Shown: in pieces, positions 32,826-41,029 of the stretch
Numbering within the stretch: the stretch's first letter is position 1
Layout of the letters: each line of letters starts with the position of its first letter
Assembly: GCF_035497915.1 (NCBI RefSeq)
Contig: NZ_DATJCS010000048.1
Location: forward strand, 58,237 to 122,236
Length of the DNA stretch: 64,000 nucleotides
Reading direction: 5' to 3'
DNA from: Serpens sp035497915
GTDB lineage: Bacteria; Pseudomonadota; Gammaproteobacteria; Pseudomonadales; Pseudomonadaceae
Made by a program: the position numbers and the translations under genes
The notes under the pieces: generated by a model
Told to the model about the DNA's origin: nothing
Seen by the model: the letters and a program-made list of their open reading frames with translations, nothing else
The model's database searches: none

Positions 32826-33950
32826 TTACAGGCTCTTTTTGTACGGCAGATACGCCCTGGCCTCCTCCAGATAGGCGGTCACCGCCGCCCGCTCCTCTTC
32901 GAGAAACCCCGCCACAGCGGCCCGCAGGCCGGGATGCAGCAGGTAATGCCAGGAGCGTGTCAGCACCGGCTCGAAGCCGCGCAGCAGTTTGTGCTCGCCC
33001 TGGGCGCCGGCCTCGAAACGCGCCAGCCGCTGTTCGATGCTCCAGTCGATGCCCTGATACAGGCAGGTCTCGAAATGCAGCCGGTCGAACTCCGCCAGGC
33101 AGCCCCAGTAGCGGCCAAATAGGCAGTCATCGCCCTGCAGCGAGAAGGCCATGGCCACCGGCCGCCCGCGCTGCCGCGCCAGCACCACGCGCAGCGCATC
33201 GGGCATGCGCTCGGCCAGCAGGCTGAATAAGCTGCGCGGCAGATAGGGGGCCTGGCCACGCACCTGGTAGGTGCGGGCGTAGCAAGCATGCACGAAGTCC
33301 CAGTCCGTCTCGCGCATCTGGCGGCCGTCGAGCAATTCGAACTCGATGCCCTGGCCCGCCACCTGGTCGCGCTCCTTGCGCAGTTGCTTGCGCTTGCGGG
33401 AACTCAGGGTGTCGAGGAAGTCCTGAAAGTCCCGATAGCCCCGGTTGAACCAGTGGAACTGGCAGCCCAGCCGCTCCAGCCAGCCGGTGCGTCCCGCCAG
33501 CAGCACGTCATCCGCCGGCTGGGTGAAATTGATATGCCAGCCGGACTCCCCGTGCTCGGCCAGCTGCACCTCGCCGGCCTCGAGCAGTTGCGCCAGCGCC
33601 GTCGGCCCTCCCAGCAGCCGGGTGCCAGGCACCGGAGTGAATGGCACGCCCGTCAGCCGCTTGGGGTAGTAGGCAATACCGGCGCGCCGGCAGGCATCCG
33701 CCCAACCCCAGTCGAAGACATATTCGCCGTAGGAGTGCGACTTGCGGTAGCTCGGTGCCGCGGCAACCAGGCGGCCCTGCGCATCGCGCAGAATCAGGTG
33801 GGCGGGCAGCCAGCCCGTTCCGGAGCCGACCGCGCCGCTGTCTTCCAGGCTGGTCAGGAAAGCGTGGCGAAGAAACGGCTGCGCGGCGGGCAGCAGGGCA
33901 TCCCAGTCGCTGGCCGGCAGATCGGCGAGGCGGTCGATGGTCTCGTTCAT
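32826..33950 (-). CDS. COG3146 family acyltransferase-like protein (GNAT/FemAB-like)
   Basis: A 374-aa cytosolic protein of the COG3146 family (DUF482), commonly annotated as a peptidoglycan-related or GNAT N-acetyltransferase. Visible family landmarks are the N-terminal PFLRHAFLTSLEDSG, SYGEYVFDWGWADA, YYPKRLTGVPFTPVPG and CPxxPxx-like C-terminal KLLRGFEP segments. The reaction is unknown. The gene is single; family B and D repeats flank its two sides. Confidence 0.85.
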   Translation of the reverse strand: MNETIDRLADLPASDWDALLPAAQPFLRHAFLTSLEDSGAVGSGTGWLPAHLILRDAQGRLVAAAPSYRKSHSYGEYVFDWGWADACRRAGIAYYPKRLTGVPFTPVPGTRLLGGPTALAQLLEAGEVQLAEHGESGWHINFTQPADDVLLAGRTGWLERLGCQFHWFNRGYRDFQDFLDTLSSRKRKQLRKERDQVAGQGIEFELLDGRQMRETDWDFVHACYARTYQVRGQAPYLPRSLFSLLAERMPDALRVVLARQRGRPVAMAFSLQGDDCLFGRYWGCLAEFDRLHFETCLYQGIDWSIEQRLARFEAGAQGEHKLLRGFEPVLTRSWHYLLHPGLRAAVAGFLEEERAAVTAYLEEARAYLPYKKSL

Positions 33951-34000
33951 CGGACAACCCTACGCGGGCAGGGCTGCAGAGGGAAGTGGCCCCCACAGCC

Positions 34001-34092
34001 CGTAGGGTGGAAAACTCGCGCAGCGATTTTCCACCCGGTGAAACGCGCCGCTACGCCCGGTAGACAAGGCTTCGCCGTTGTCTACCCTACGG
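34001..34092. repeat. Family D repeat
   Basis: CGTAGGGTGGAAAACTCGCG with GCGATTTTCCACCC, then GGTAGACAAGGCTTCGCCG and TTGTCTACCCTACGG. This is the inverted form of the element at 21073-21162. Confidence 0.8.
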
Positions 34093-34123
34093 CCTTTTCG
34101 TGCAGGGCCCAGCCCTGGCCTTA

Positions 34124-34160
34124 ACAAAAAAGCCCATGCACGAAGGCATGGGCTTTGTGT
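34124..34160 (-). terminator. Intrinsic terminator of the DUF1302-DUF1329 operon
   Basis: Read on the minus strand: stem AAGCCCATGC-CTTCGT-GCATGGGCTT followed by six T. It begins 28 bp after the DUF1329 stop. Confidence 0.92.
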
Positions 34161-34187
34161 TCCGGCCTTGCGCCGGAGGGTGCCGCG

Positions 34188-35552
34188 TTAGCGCACGCCG
34201 GACTGGCGCAGGGCCGCCGGGGTGAACTCGCTTTCGGTGGCCGTGAAGCCGAACTCGTAGGCGCGCTTTTCCTCGTTCTTCATGCCCAGCGCCAGATAGC
34301 GACCGGACTGCAGGTCATAGCAGGCTTCCAGGGTGTACCAGGGCACCTGGTTGTCGTAGTAGTACTGGGCATGGGCTTCGGAGACACGCCACAGGTTGCC
34401 GCGACCGTCGTACTGGTCGATGACCGAGGCCTGCCAGGTGTCTTCGTCGATGTAGAAGTCACGCTTGGCGTAGATGTGGCGTTCGCCCGACTTGAGGGTG
34501 GCTTCCACGTGCCAGACACGGTGCAGCTCGTAGCGGGTCAGATCCTGATTGATGTGACCAGCCTTGAGGATGTCCGAGTACTTGAGGTTCGGGGAGTCCA
34601 GGCGGTAGCTGTTGTACGGGATGTACAGCTCCTTCTTGCCGACCAGTTTCCAGTCGTAGCGATCCGGGGCGCCGTTGTACATGTCCAGCTGGTCGGAGGT
34701 ACGCATGCCGTCGGCAGCGGTACCCGGGCCGTCGTAGGACACCTGCGGGGCGCGGCGCACGCGGCGCTGACCGGCGTTGTACAGCCAGGCCAGGCGCGGT
34801 TCCTTCACCTGGTCGAGGGTCTCGTGCACCAGCAGCACGTTGCCGGCCAGACGCGCCGGGGCGGTCACGCGCTGCTTGAAGTAGAACAGCACGTTGCTCG
34901 GCTTGCTCGGGTCGTAATCCTTGAGGGAATCGCGGAAGGCGAATTCCTCATGGAAGTACACCAGGTTGTAGGAGCCGTTCACCTGCGGCGTGGCCTGGGT
35001 GATCATGCGGCGCACGCTGCCACCGCGATAGCGGGTGATGTGGTTCCAGATGACTTCCAGGCCGTTCTTCGGGATCGGGAAGGCGTTGGCGACGCGGAAG
35101 TCCTCCAGGCCGTTACCGCCGGCCAGCAGCTTGGTGCGGGTGGCGTTCTGGCGGGTGGCCTGAAGCACCGATTCCGGCACGGTGGCGGTTCGGTGGGTGG
35201 TGAACACCGGCATCCGGAAGGTATCCGGGTAGCGCTTGAACATCGCCAGCTGGCCGGGGGTCAGCTTGTCCTTGTACTGCTCGACGTTCTTCGCGGTGAT
35301 GGTGAACAGCGGCCGTTCGGCGGCGAAGGGATCGGCCAGGAAGCCACGGTTGTCGACGGCACCGGCGTTCTTCGGCAGGCCGCCGGTCCAGGCCGGAATG
35401 GTGCCGGCGGCGTTGCCGGCCTTTTCAGCGCCCATTGGCGTCAGGGTGGTGCCCAGCTTGGCGGCCTCGGACTCCGACACGGCAGCCATCACGCTGCCGG
35501 ACAGGAGGGAGAGCGCCAATACGCCGGTCTGCATCAGGTTTCTTGTTTTCAT
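34188..35552 (-). CDS. DUF1329 family periplasmic/outer-membrane protein
   Basis: A 454-aa protein with a signal peptide (cleavage after about residue 23, SVMAA). DUF1329 proteins have a LolB-like fold and are found next to DUF1302 barrels; they are thought to handle hydrophobic compounds at the outer membrane. Landmarks include YRGGSVRR, RVRRAPQVSYDGPG, MYNGAPDRYDWKLVGKKE and the C-terminal tyrosine-rich YDLQSGRYLALGM. ATG 35552 is preceded by AAGGA. The gene lies 25 bp behind DUF1302 and is closed by a terminator. The biochemical role is unproven. Confidence 0.9.
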   Translation of the reverse strand: MKTRNLMQTGVLALSLLSGSVMAAVSESEAAKLGTTLTPMGAEKAGNAAGTIPAWTGGLPKNAGAVDNRGFLADPFAAERPLFTITAKNVEQYKDKLTPGQLAMFKRYPDTFRMPVFTTHRTATVPESVLQATRQNATRTKLLAGGNGLEDFRVANAFPIPKNGLEVIWNHITRYRGGSVRRMITQATPQVNGSYNLVYFHEEFAFRDSLKDYDPSKPSNVLFYFKQRVTAPARLAGNVLLVHETLDQVKEPRLAWLYNAGQRRVRRAPQVSYDGPGTAADGMRTSDQLDMYNGAPDRYDWKLVGKKELYIPYNSYRLDSPNLKYSDILKAGHINQDLTRYELHRVWHVEATLKSGERHIYAKRDFYIDEDTWQASVIDQYDGRGNLWRVSEAHAQYYYDNQVPWYTLEACYDLQSGRYLALGMKNEEKRAYEFGFTATESEFTPAALRQSGVR

Positions 35553-35577
35553 ATGCGTTTCCTTCAATACAGGCCCG

Positions 35578-37596
35578 TTAGAAGTTCACACCGAAGCTCA
35601 GGGCCACGAAGTCGCGGTCGTCCTGGGTCGAATACTTGCCATCGAAGAAGTCGGTGTACGACAGATTCATGGTGTAGGTGTTCTGGTAGTCGGCATTCAG
35701 ACCCACGCTGACAGCCTTGCGGTCTTCCTCGAAGTTGCCGCCCGGGCCGGGTGAGTAACCCTCGACGTCATGCGACCAGGCCAGGTTGGGCTGCAGGTTC
35801 ACACCCAGCAAGGCGTTCGGGTAATCCCACACGGCGCGCAGGCGGTAGCCCCAGGAGTTGGCGGTGGTGAAGCCGTCGTCCTCGCAGTAGCGACTCAGGT
35901 TGCGCTTGTCGGCGGTATTGGCCAGCGTGCTGGCGTTCAGCGATTCGCAACGGCCATTGGGCAGCGGTCCCGGCCCGAAGATCGGGTCACGACCGTAACG
36001 CTTCACACTGGTATCTTCCAGGCCGCCGACATGGGTCCAGCCGACTTCGCCCACCACGGTCACGCGCGAGGCGCCCATGACCTGATCGAAGAAGTGGGTG
36101 AAGGTGGTCTGTACCTGGGTGATTTCCTTGAGCTCATAGCCATGGCGCGTGGAGCCGGGCGTGGCGGTCAGAATCGATACGGTCGGGTCCAACGGGGTCA
36201 GGGCGCTGTACAAGACGTCGGTGGTGTTCAACTGAACCGGCGCATCCGGTCGGTAGCTGATTTCGCCCTGCCAGGCGGTGCCGGTGGGCAGCGTGGTGGA
36301 GAAGCTCAGGCCGTACAGACGGATGTCTTCGGGGTATTCGATGAAGTAGTTGCCGGCGCCGGCGGCGGTGGCGGAGGCGACGCCAGTGCCTGCCGTCAGG
36401 GCTGCCTGCCCTTGCGGGCTGGCCAGCACCCCAGCCGTGACCTGCTGCTGAACGCTCGCCAATACAGCCGGATCCGTAAAACAGGCAGTGCCGAGAGCCG
36501 CGCACTGCGTCTGTACCAGTTGCGTCACGGCCGGGCCGATCAAACCGGAAACGGCCGCCTGGCCAGCCGCGGCTGCAGCTGCATAAGCCTGTGCAGGTCC
36601 CGCCTGCCCACTGAAGATCGGCAGACGGCTGTGGTAGTTCATGAAGTAGGCGCCGAATTCCGTATCCAGCGGCTCGAACATGTAGCGGAAGGCAATCCCC
36701 CACTGGCCATCATCCTTAGCGGTGCGGTCTGCTCCGCGGGCAACCTTGACGCCCTCGGAGTCCACCTCGTAGCCGAAGCCCTGTGCCGCCGCATACGGCG
36801 CAAGAGCGCCCAGAGCCGGACTCAGCACACGCAGGTTCTCATCACATCCCGGCGCCACCACATCCGGCTGCGAGAAGAAGGTGCCGCAGTTTTCCACCAC
36901 GGTCGGGTCCCACTCGATCTGATAGAAGGCCTCGACGGACAGGTTGTCGGTCAGACTCTGGCCGACATAGAACATGTTGACCGGAATGAAGGCTTCCTTC
37001 AGCTCGGCGCCGGGACGGCGCAGGGCGGAGACGTCGGCCGGGTTGATGGAGTTGATGCCACCCTGGATGAAGGTGCTCTCACCCCAGCTCACCATCTGCT
37101 TGCCGAGGCGCACGCTGCCCGGCAGGTCGGCGATGGCGTAGTTGTAGTAGACGAAGGCGTCCAGCAGCTCGGCGCCAGAGGATTGCGCCAGGCGCTCGCG
37201 ACCCTTGTCGGAAATTTCCTTGAAGGGGCGGTCTTCGTCCTTGAGTTCGAAGTCGTACCAGTATTTGCCGCGCAGGAAGGCACCCATGTCGCCGTAGCGC
37301 AGTTCCAGGTCATGCACACCCTTGAAGATCTTCGAGAACGTCTCCCCACGCTTGAAGTTCAGGTGTGAATCATCGGAAGTCTGCGACAGACCACGGCCGC
37401 CATTGTTGGCGCCGATCAGGTCCTGGTTCGGCTTGGCCGTGGCCCAGCTGGCGCCCACCGACAGAGAAGAGTCGAACTGCGCTTCGATCTCGCCGATATT
37501 GAAGTTCAGAGCGAATGCCGGTGCCGACAGAGTCGAGGCCAGGCTGATAGCCAGCGGCAGTCGGGCCCGACGCCAGAACGGTTTGGTTGTTGTCAT
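35578..37596 (-). CDS. DUF1302 family outer-membrane beta-barrel protein
   Basis: A 672-aa protein with a signal peptide (ending SAPAFA) and a C-terminal aromatic residue (FGVNF) as in outer-membrane barrels. The N-terminal LNFNIGEIEAQFDSSLSVGASW, the GKQMVSWGESTF motif and AWQGEISYRPDAPVQLN are DUF1302 hallmarks. An Ala/Gln-rich loop of about 90 residues (around 330-420) with a cysteine pair is probably exposed. Such barrels occur with DUF1329 in loci for steroid, alkane or fatty-acid metabolism. The start ATG 37596 follows a GGAGT site. Confidence 0.92.
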   Translation of the reverse strand: MTTTKPFWRRARLPLAISLASTLSAPAFALNFNIGEIEAQFDSSLSVGASWATAKPNQDLIGANNGGRGLSQTSDDSHLNFKRGETFSKIFKGVHDLELRYGDMGAFLRGKYWYDFELKDEDRPFKEISDKGRERLAQSSGAELLDAFVYYNYAIADLPGSVRLGKQMVSWGESTFIQGGINSINPADVSALRRPGAELKEAFIPVNMFYVGQSLTDNLSVEAFYQIEWDPTVVENCGTFFSQPDVVAPGCDENLRVLSPALGALAPYAAAQGFGYEVDSEGVKVARGADRTAKDDGQWGIAFRYMFEPLDTEFGAYFMNYHSRLPIFSGQAGPAQAYAAAAAAGQAAVSGLIGPAVTQLVQTQCAALGTACFTDPAVLASVQQQVTAGVLASPQGQAALTAGTGVASATAAGAGNYFIEYPEDIRLYGLSFSTTLPTGTAWQGEISYRPDAPVQLNTTDVLYSALTPLDPTVSILTATPGSTRHGYELKEITQVQTTFTHFFDQVMGASRVTVVGEVGWTHVGGLEDTSVKRYGRDPIFGPGPLPNGRCESLNASTLANTADKRNLSRYCEDDGFTTANSWGYRLRAVWDYPNALLGVNLQPNLAWSHDVEGYSPGPGGNFEEDRKAVSVGLNADYQNTYTMNLSYTDFFDGKYSTQDDRDFVALSFGVNF

Positions 37597-37633
37597 CGAC
37601 GCTACTCCATTTTTGTTGTTATGCCTGCGGGCG

Positions 37634-37656
37634 ACTATAACCAGCCGGCCGGCTGG
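37634..37656 (-). promoter_or_regulatory. Candidate promoter and palindromic operator of DUF1302-DUF1329
   Basis: On the minus strand TATAGT (37639-37634) is a good -10 box. Directly upstream lies a perfect 16-bp palindrome CCAGCCGGCCGGCTGG (37641-37656), which fills the 17-bp spacer where a -35/-10 operator would sit. The -35 position itself is poor (ATCAGA), suggesting activator dependence. The rest of the 216-bp gap has a near-palindrome TGACCGACCGGTCA at 37773-37786. Confidence 0.45.
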
Positions 37657-37812
37657 TCTGATCCCCCGAAAGAGTGATTTGCGCTCCTTGGTGCGTCTGG
37701 CTCGCCACTTTGCGACGTGCAGCAAAACCTTTCGCTGATCCCTCCGGAGCAATAACCAAGCCAACACTTGTTTGACCGACCGGTCACGTACATTCCCCTC
37801 GCCAGCCGGCCC

Positions 37813-39492
37813 CTACAGGGTGGACAAAAACGTGCTGCCGGCCGCCTGCCAGGTGACGACATCCTGGCGGATCCGCTTCTTGTCCAGCTTCCCCACACTG
37901 GTCTTGGGAATTTCGGTAACAGTGGCAATCTGACTCGGTATCGCCCACTTGTTGATGTGGCCCTGCTCGACGAAAGGCTTGAGATGCTCTTTCAGCGACC
38001 GGGCATCCAGGGCGCTATCGGGGCGCAATACCAGCAGCGCGAAGGGGCGCTCTCCCCACTGCGGGTCTGGCACGCCCACCACCGCCACTTCGCGCACCGC
38101 CGGATGCCGGCTGATCAGGTCCTCCAGGTCGAGCGAGGAGACCCATTCGCCACCGGTCTTGATCACATCCTTCAGGCGGTCGCGGATGTCGATGAAGCCC
38201 ATCTCGTCCAGGGTGGCGACATCGCCGGTGTGCATCCAGCCTCCCTCCCACAGCGCCTCGCTCTTCTCCGGCTCGCCGAAGTAGCCCTGGGTCAGCCAGG
38301 GCGCGCGCAGCACCAGTTCGCCCTGGGTCTCGCCATCCGCCGGGGCGAAGCTGCCGTCCTCGTTCATGATCGCCGCCTCCACCAGCGGCACCGGCACGCC
38401 CGCCTTGATGCGGTAACGGCTGCGCTCGTCCTCGTTGCCGGCGCGTAGCTCCTCGTTGAGGTAGGCGCCACTGATCAATGGACAGGTTTCCGACATGCCA
38501 TAGGCGGCGGTCAGCTGGATGCCGGTCGCCTTGGCCGCCTCGTAGAGGCTGCGGTTCAGGGCGCTACCGCCGATGATGAGCTTCCAGCCGCCGAAATCCA
38601 CGCCCTGGGCGGCCTTGGCGCCGAGCAGCATCTGCAGGATGGTCGGCACGCAGTGGGAGAAGCTGACCTTTTCGCGCCGCCACAGCTCCACCAGGAATTC
38701 CGGATCGTAGCGCCCGGGATAGACCTGCTTGACCCCGAGCATCGTCGCCACATAGGGCACGCCCCAGGCATGCACGTGGAACATGGGCGTGATGGGCATG
38801 TAGACGTCATCGCTGCCCATCAGCCGCACACTGTCCATGGAGCCCAGCGTGGACGCCATGGACAGGGTGTGCAGCACCAGCTGGCGATGGGTGAAGAACA
38901 CCCCCTTGGGATTGCCGGTGGTACCGGTGGTGTAGAAGGTGGTGGCCACCGAGTTCTCGTCGAAGTCGGGGAAGTCGTACTGGGTACTGGCAGCCGCCAT
39001 CAGGCTCTCGTACTCGCCCAGCAGACCCGGAAGCTGGACGTCGGTGACGGGGTGGTCACTGAGCAGCAGGGTCTTCTCCACCGTGGTCAGCTGCGGCGCG
39101 ATGGCCTGGTAGAGCGGCAGGAACTCGGCGTTGACCAGCACCAGCCGATCCTCGGCATGGTTCATGGTGTAGAGGATCTGTTCTGGGGAGAGACGGATGT
39201 TGATGGTGTGCAGCACCGCGCCGATCATCGGCACGGCGAACATGCATTCCAGGTAGCGGTGGCTGTCCCAGTCCATCACCGCCACGGTATCGCCAGGGCG
39301 CACCCCCGCCGTCGTTAGCACATTGGCCAGCCGGGCGACGCGCTCGTTGAAGGTGGCGTAGCTGTAGCGCACCTGGTCGCGGTAGACGATCTCGCGGGTA
39401 CGCTCGTAGCGGCTGCCGGACAGCAGCAGGCGCTTGATCAGCAACGGGCACGCATGGGCATTGGCCGCCGGCGGAAGAATACGGGTCTGCAT
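37813..39492 (-). CDS. Medium/long-chain fatty acid-CoA ligase, AlkK-like
   Basis: A 559-aa AMP-forming acyl-CoA synthetase. The P-loop YTTGTTGNPKG is at 187-197, followed by the AYGMSETCP motif, the HTGD motif and the C-terminal lysine in SVGKLDKK. It activates a free acid to acyl-CoA; the closest named type I recognise is AlkK of alkane degraders. The ATG begins MQTRILPPAANAHACP. It is divergent from the thiolase gene and 216 bp upstream of the DUF1302 operon on the same strand. Its TAG stop lies in CTGTAGGGGCCGGC, which resembles a family A repeat edge. Confidence 0.9.
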   Translation of the reverse strand: MQTRILPPAANAHACPLLIKRLLLSGSRYERTREIVYRDQVRYSYATFNERVARLANVLTTAGVRPGDTVAVMDWDSHRYLECMFAVPMIGAVLHTINIRLSPEQILYTMNHAEDRLVLVNAEFLPLYQAIAPQLTTVEKTLLLSDHPVTDVQLPGLLGEYESLMAAASTQYDFPDFDENSVATTFYTTGTTGNPKGVFFTHRQLVLHTLSMASTLGSMDSVRLMGSDDVYMPITPMFHVHAWGVPYVATMLGVKQVYPGRYDPEFLVELWRREKVSFSHCVPTILQMLLGAKAAQGVDFGGWKLIIGGSALNRSLYEAAKATGIQLTAAYGMSETCPLISGAYLNEELRAGNEDERSRYRIKAGVPVPLVEAAIMNEDGSFAPADGETQGELVLRAPWLTQGYFGEPEKSEALWEGGWMHTGDVATLDEMGFIDIRDRLKDVIKTGGEWVSSLDLEDLISRHPAVREVAVVGVPDPQWGERPFALLVLRPDSALDARSLKEHLKPFVEQGHINKWAIPSQIATVTEIPKTSVGKLDKKRIRQDVVTWQAAGSTFLSTL

Positions 39493-39523
39493 GGTTGGTC
39501 ACCTGGTTTTTTGTTGTGGCCTG

Positions 39524-39535
39524 ACTCTAGAAGGC
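39524..39535 (-). promoter_or_regulatory. Shared promoter motif GCCTTCTAGAGT (acyl-CoA ligase)
   Basis: On the minus strand GCCTTCTAGAGT occurs 32 bp before the acyl-CoA ligase ATG. The same 12-mer is 35 bp before the MFS gene (42435). TAGAGT could be the -10 box; identical flanking GCCTTC suggests a common promoter type. Confidence 0.5.
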
Positions 39536-39717
39536 GAACGCGGAACCCTCATCAGCCCAAAGACTGATTTTCAGTGTGACCCTTATGGCGATTCCGGTCA
39601 CGCTGTAGAATCCGACGCATCGGCTGGTTCCGATAGTCCGAGAAAGCCCGTCCGGGCACGCGTGCGGGGTTACCCGCGGAAACGCCTGCCCGACCCCAGA
39701 CAGCAGAGGTGTTTTCG

Positions 39718-40893
39718 ATGTCCGAGATCGTCATCGTCAGTGGTGTGCGTACCCCCATGGGCGGCTTCCAGGGCAGCCTGGCGGCGCTAGGCGCCGTCGA
39801 GCTGGGCGCCGCGGCCATTCGCGAGGCCGTGCGCCGCGCCGGCGTGCAACCCGAGGATGTGCAGGAAGTGATCATGGGCTGCGTGCTGCCTGCCGGCCTC
39901 AAGCAGGGTCCGGCGCGCCAGGCGGCGCTGAATGCCGGCCTGCCGGCCGCCACCGGCTGCACCACCATCAACAAGCTGTGCGGCTCGGGCATGAAGGCGG
40001 TGATGCTCGCCCACGACCTGCTCAAGGCCGGCACCAACCAGGTGATGGTGGCCGGCGGCATGGAGAGCATGTCCAACGCGCCCTACATCCTGGAAAAGGC
40101 CCGCAGCGGCCTGCGCATGGGCCACGCGGAACTCAAGGACCACATGTTCCTCGATGGCCTCGAGGATGCGCGCACCGGTCGGCTGATGGGCTCCTTCGCC
40201 CAGGAGACCGCCGATCGCCACGGCATCACCCGCGAGGAGATGGACGCCTACGCCATCGAATCCCTCCGCCGCGCCCAGGCCGCCATCCAGAGCGGCGCGC
40301 TGGACGCCGAGATCATTCCGGTCACCGTCACCACCCGCAAGGGCGAGGTGCTGGTCAAGGACGACGAGCAGCCGCTGACCGCCAACCCGGAGAAGATTCC
40401 GGGTCTCAAGCCGGCATTCCGCAAGGACGGCACCATCACCGCCGCCAACGCCAGCTCGATCTCCGACGGCGCCAGCGCGCTGGTGCTGATGACCGCCGAG
40501 GAAGCCGCCAAGCGCGGACTCAAGCCGCTGGCGAAAATCGTCGGCCACGCCACGCAGAGCCAGGACCCCAGCGAGTTCACCCTGGCGCCGGTCGGCGCGC
40601 TGTCCAGCCTGTTCCGCAAGACCGGCTGGAGCGTCGAGGATGTCGACCTGTTCGAGATCAACGAGGCGTTCGCCATGGTCACCATGCTGGCCATGCGCGA
40701 GCATGGCCTGGACCACGCCAGGGTGAACATCTACGGCGGCGCCTGCGCCCAGGGTCACCCGGTCGGCTCCACCGGCTCGCGGATCATCGTCACCCTGATC
40801 AACGCGCTGCGCCAGACCGGCGGCAAGCGCGGCGTGGCGTCGCTGTGCATCGGTGGCGGCGAGGCCACGGCGGTGGCTGTGGAGCTGCTGTAA
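39718..40893 (+). CDS. Acetyl-CoA acetyltransferase (thiolase)
   Basis: A 391-aa thiolase with the complete catalytic set: Cys88 in NKLCGSG, His347 in AQGHPVGSTG and Cys377 in SLCIGGGEA. The length and NKLCGSGMKA match the biosynthetic/degradative acetoacetyl-CoA thiolase group (AtoB/PhaA-like); direction of the reaction depends on the pathway. ATG 39718 follows AGAGGT. It diverges from the AlkK-like ligase with 225 bp between; a TAGAAT -10 candidate is at 39606-39611, preceded by an inverted pair GTGACC/GGTCAC at 39576-39601. Confidence 0.95.
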   Translation: MSEIVIVSGVRTPMGGFQGSLAALGAVELGAAAIREAVRRAGVQPEDVQEVIMGCVLPAGLKQGPARQAALNAGLPAATGCTTINKLCGSGMKAVMLAHDLLKAGTNQVMVAGGMESMSNAPYILEKARSGLRMGHAELKDHMFLDGLEDARTGRLMGSFAQETADRHGITREEMDAYAIESLRRAQAAIQSGALDAEIIPVTVTTRKGEVLVKDDEQPLTANPEKIPGLKPAFRKDGTITAANASSISDGASALVLMTAEEAAKRGLKPLAKIVGHATQSQDPSEFTLAPVGALSSLFRKTGWSVEDVDLFEINEAFAMVTMLAMREHGLDHARVNIYGGACAQGHPVGSTGSRIIVTLINALRQTGGKRGVASLCIGGGEATAVAVELL

Positions 40894-40928
40894 ACGCCAC
40901 GCAGGTTTGCTCGCCACCAGACCAAACC

Positions 40929-40998
40929 CTGTAGGAGCGGCTTCAGCCGCGAGCTTTTGGATCTGCACTAGAAGCATCGCGGCTGAAGCCGCTCCTAC
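40929..40998. repeat. Family B palindromic repeat
   Basis: CTGTAGGAGCGGCTTCAGCC with GGCTGAAGCCGCTCCTAC, between the convergent thiolase and MFS genes. Confidence 0.9.
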
Positions 40999-41029
40999 CA
41001 AGCCGCGTAGACCAGCCTCCACCGCCCCC

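Noticed and set aside
34155..35711. A 518-codon open frame antisense to DUF1329
   Set aside because: DUF1329 has a signal peptide, ribosome binding site and terminator; the other strand does not.
37773..37786. TGACCGACCGGTCA as a TetR-type operator
   Set aside because: One mismatch in symmetry and about 180 bp from the DUF1302 start; in such GC-rich DNA it may be chance, so it is mentioned only with the promoter region.
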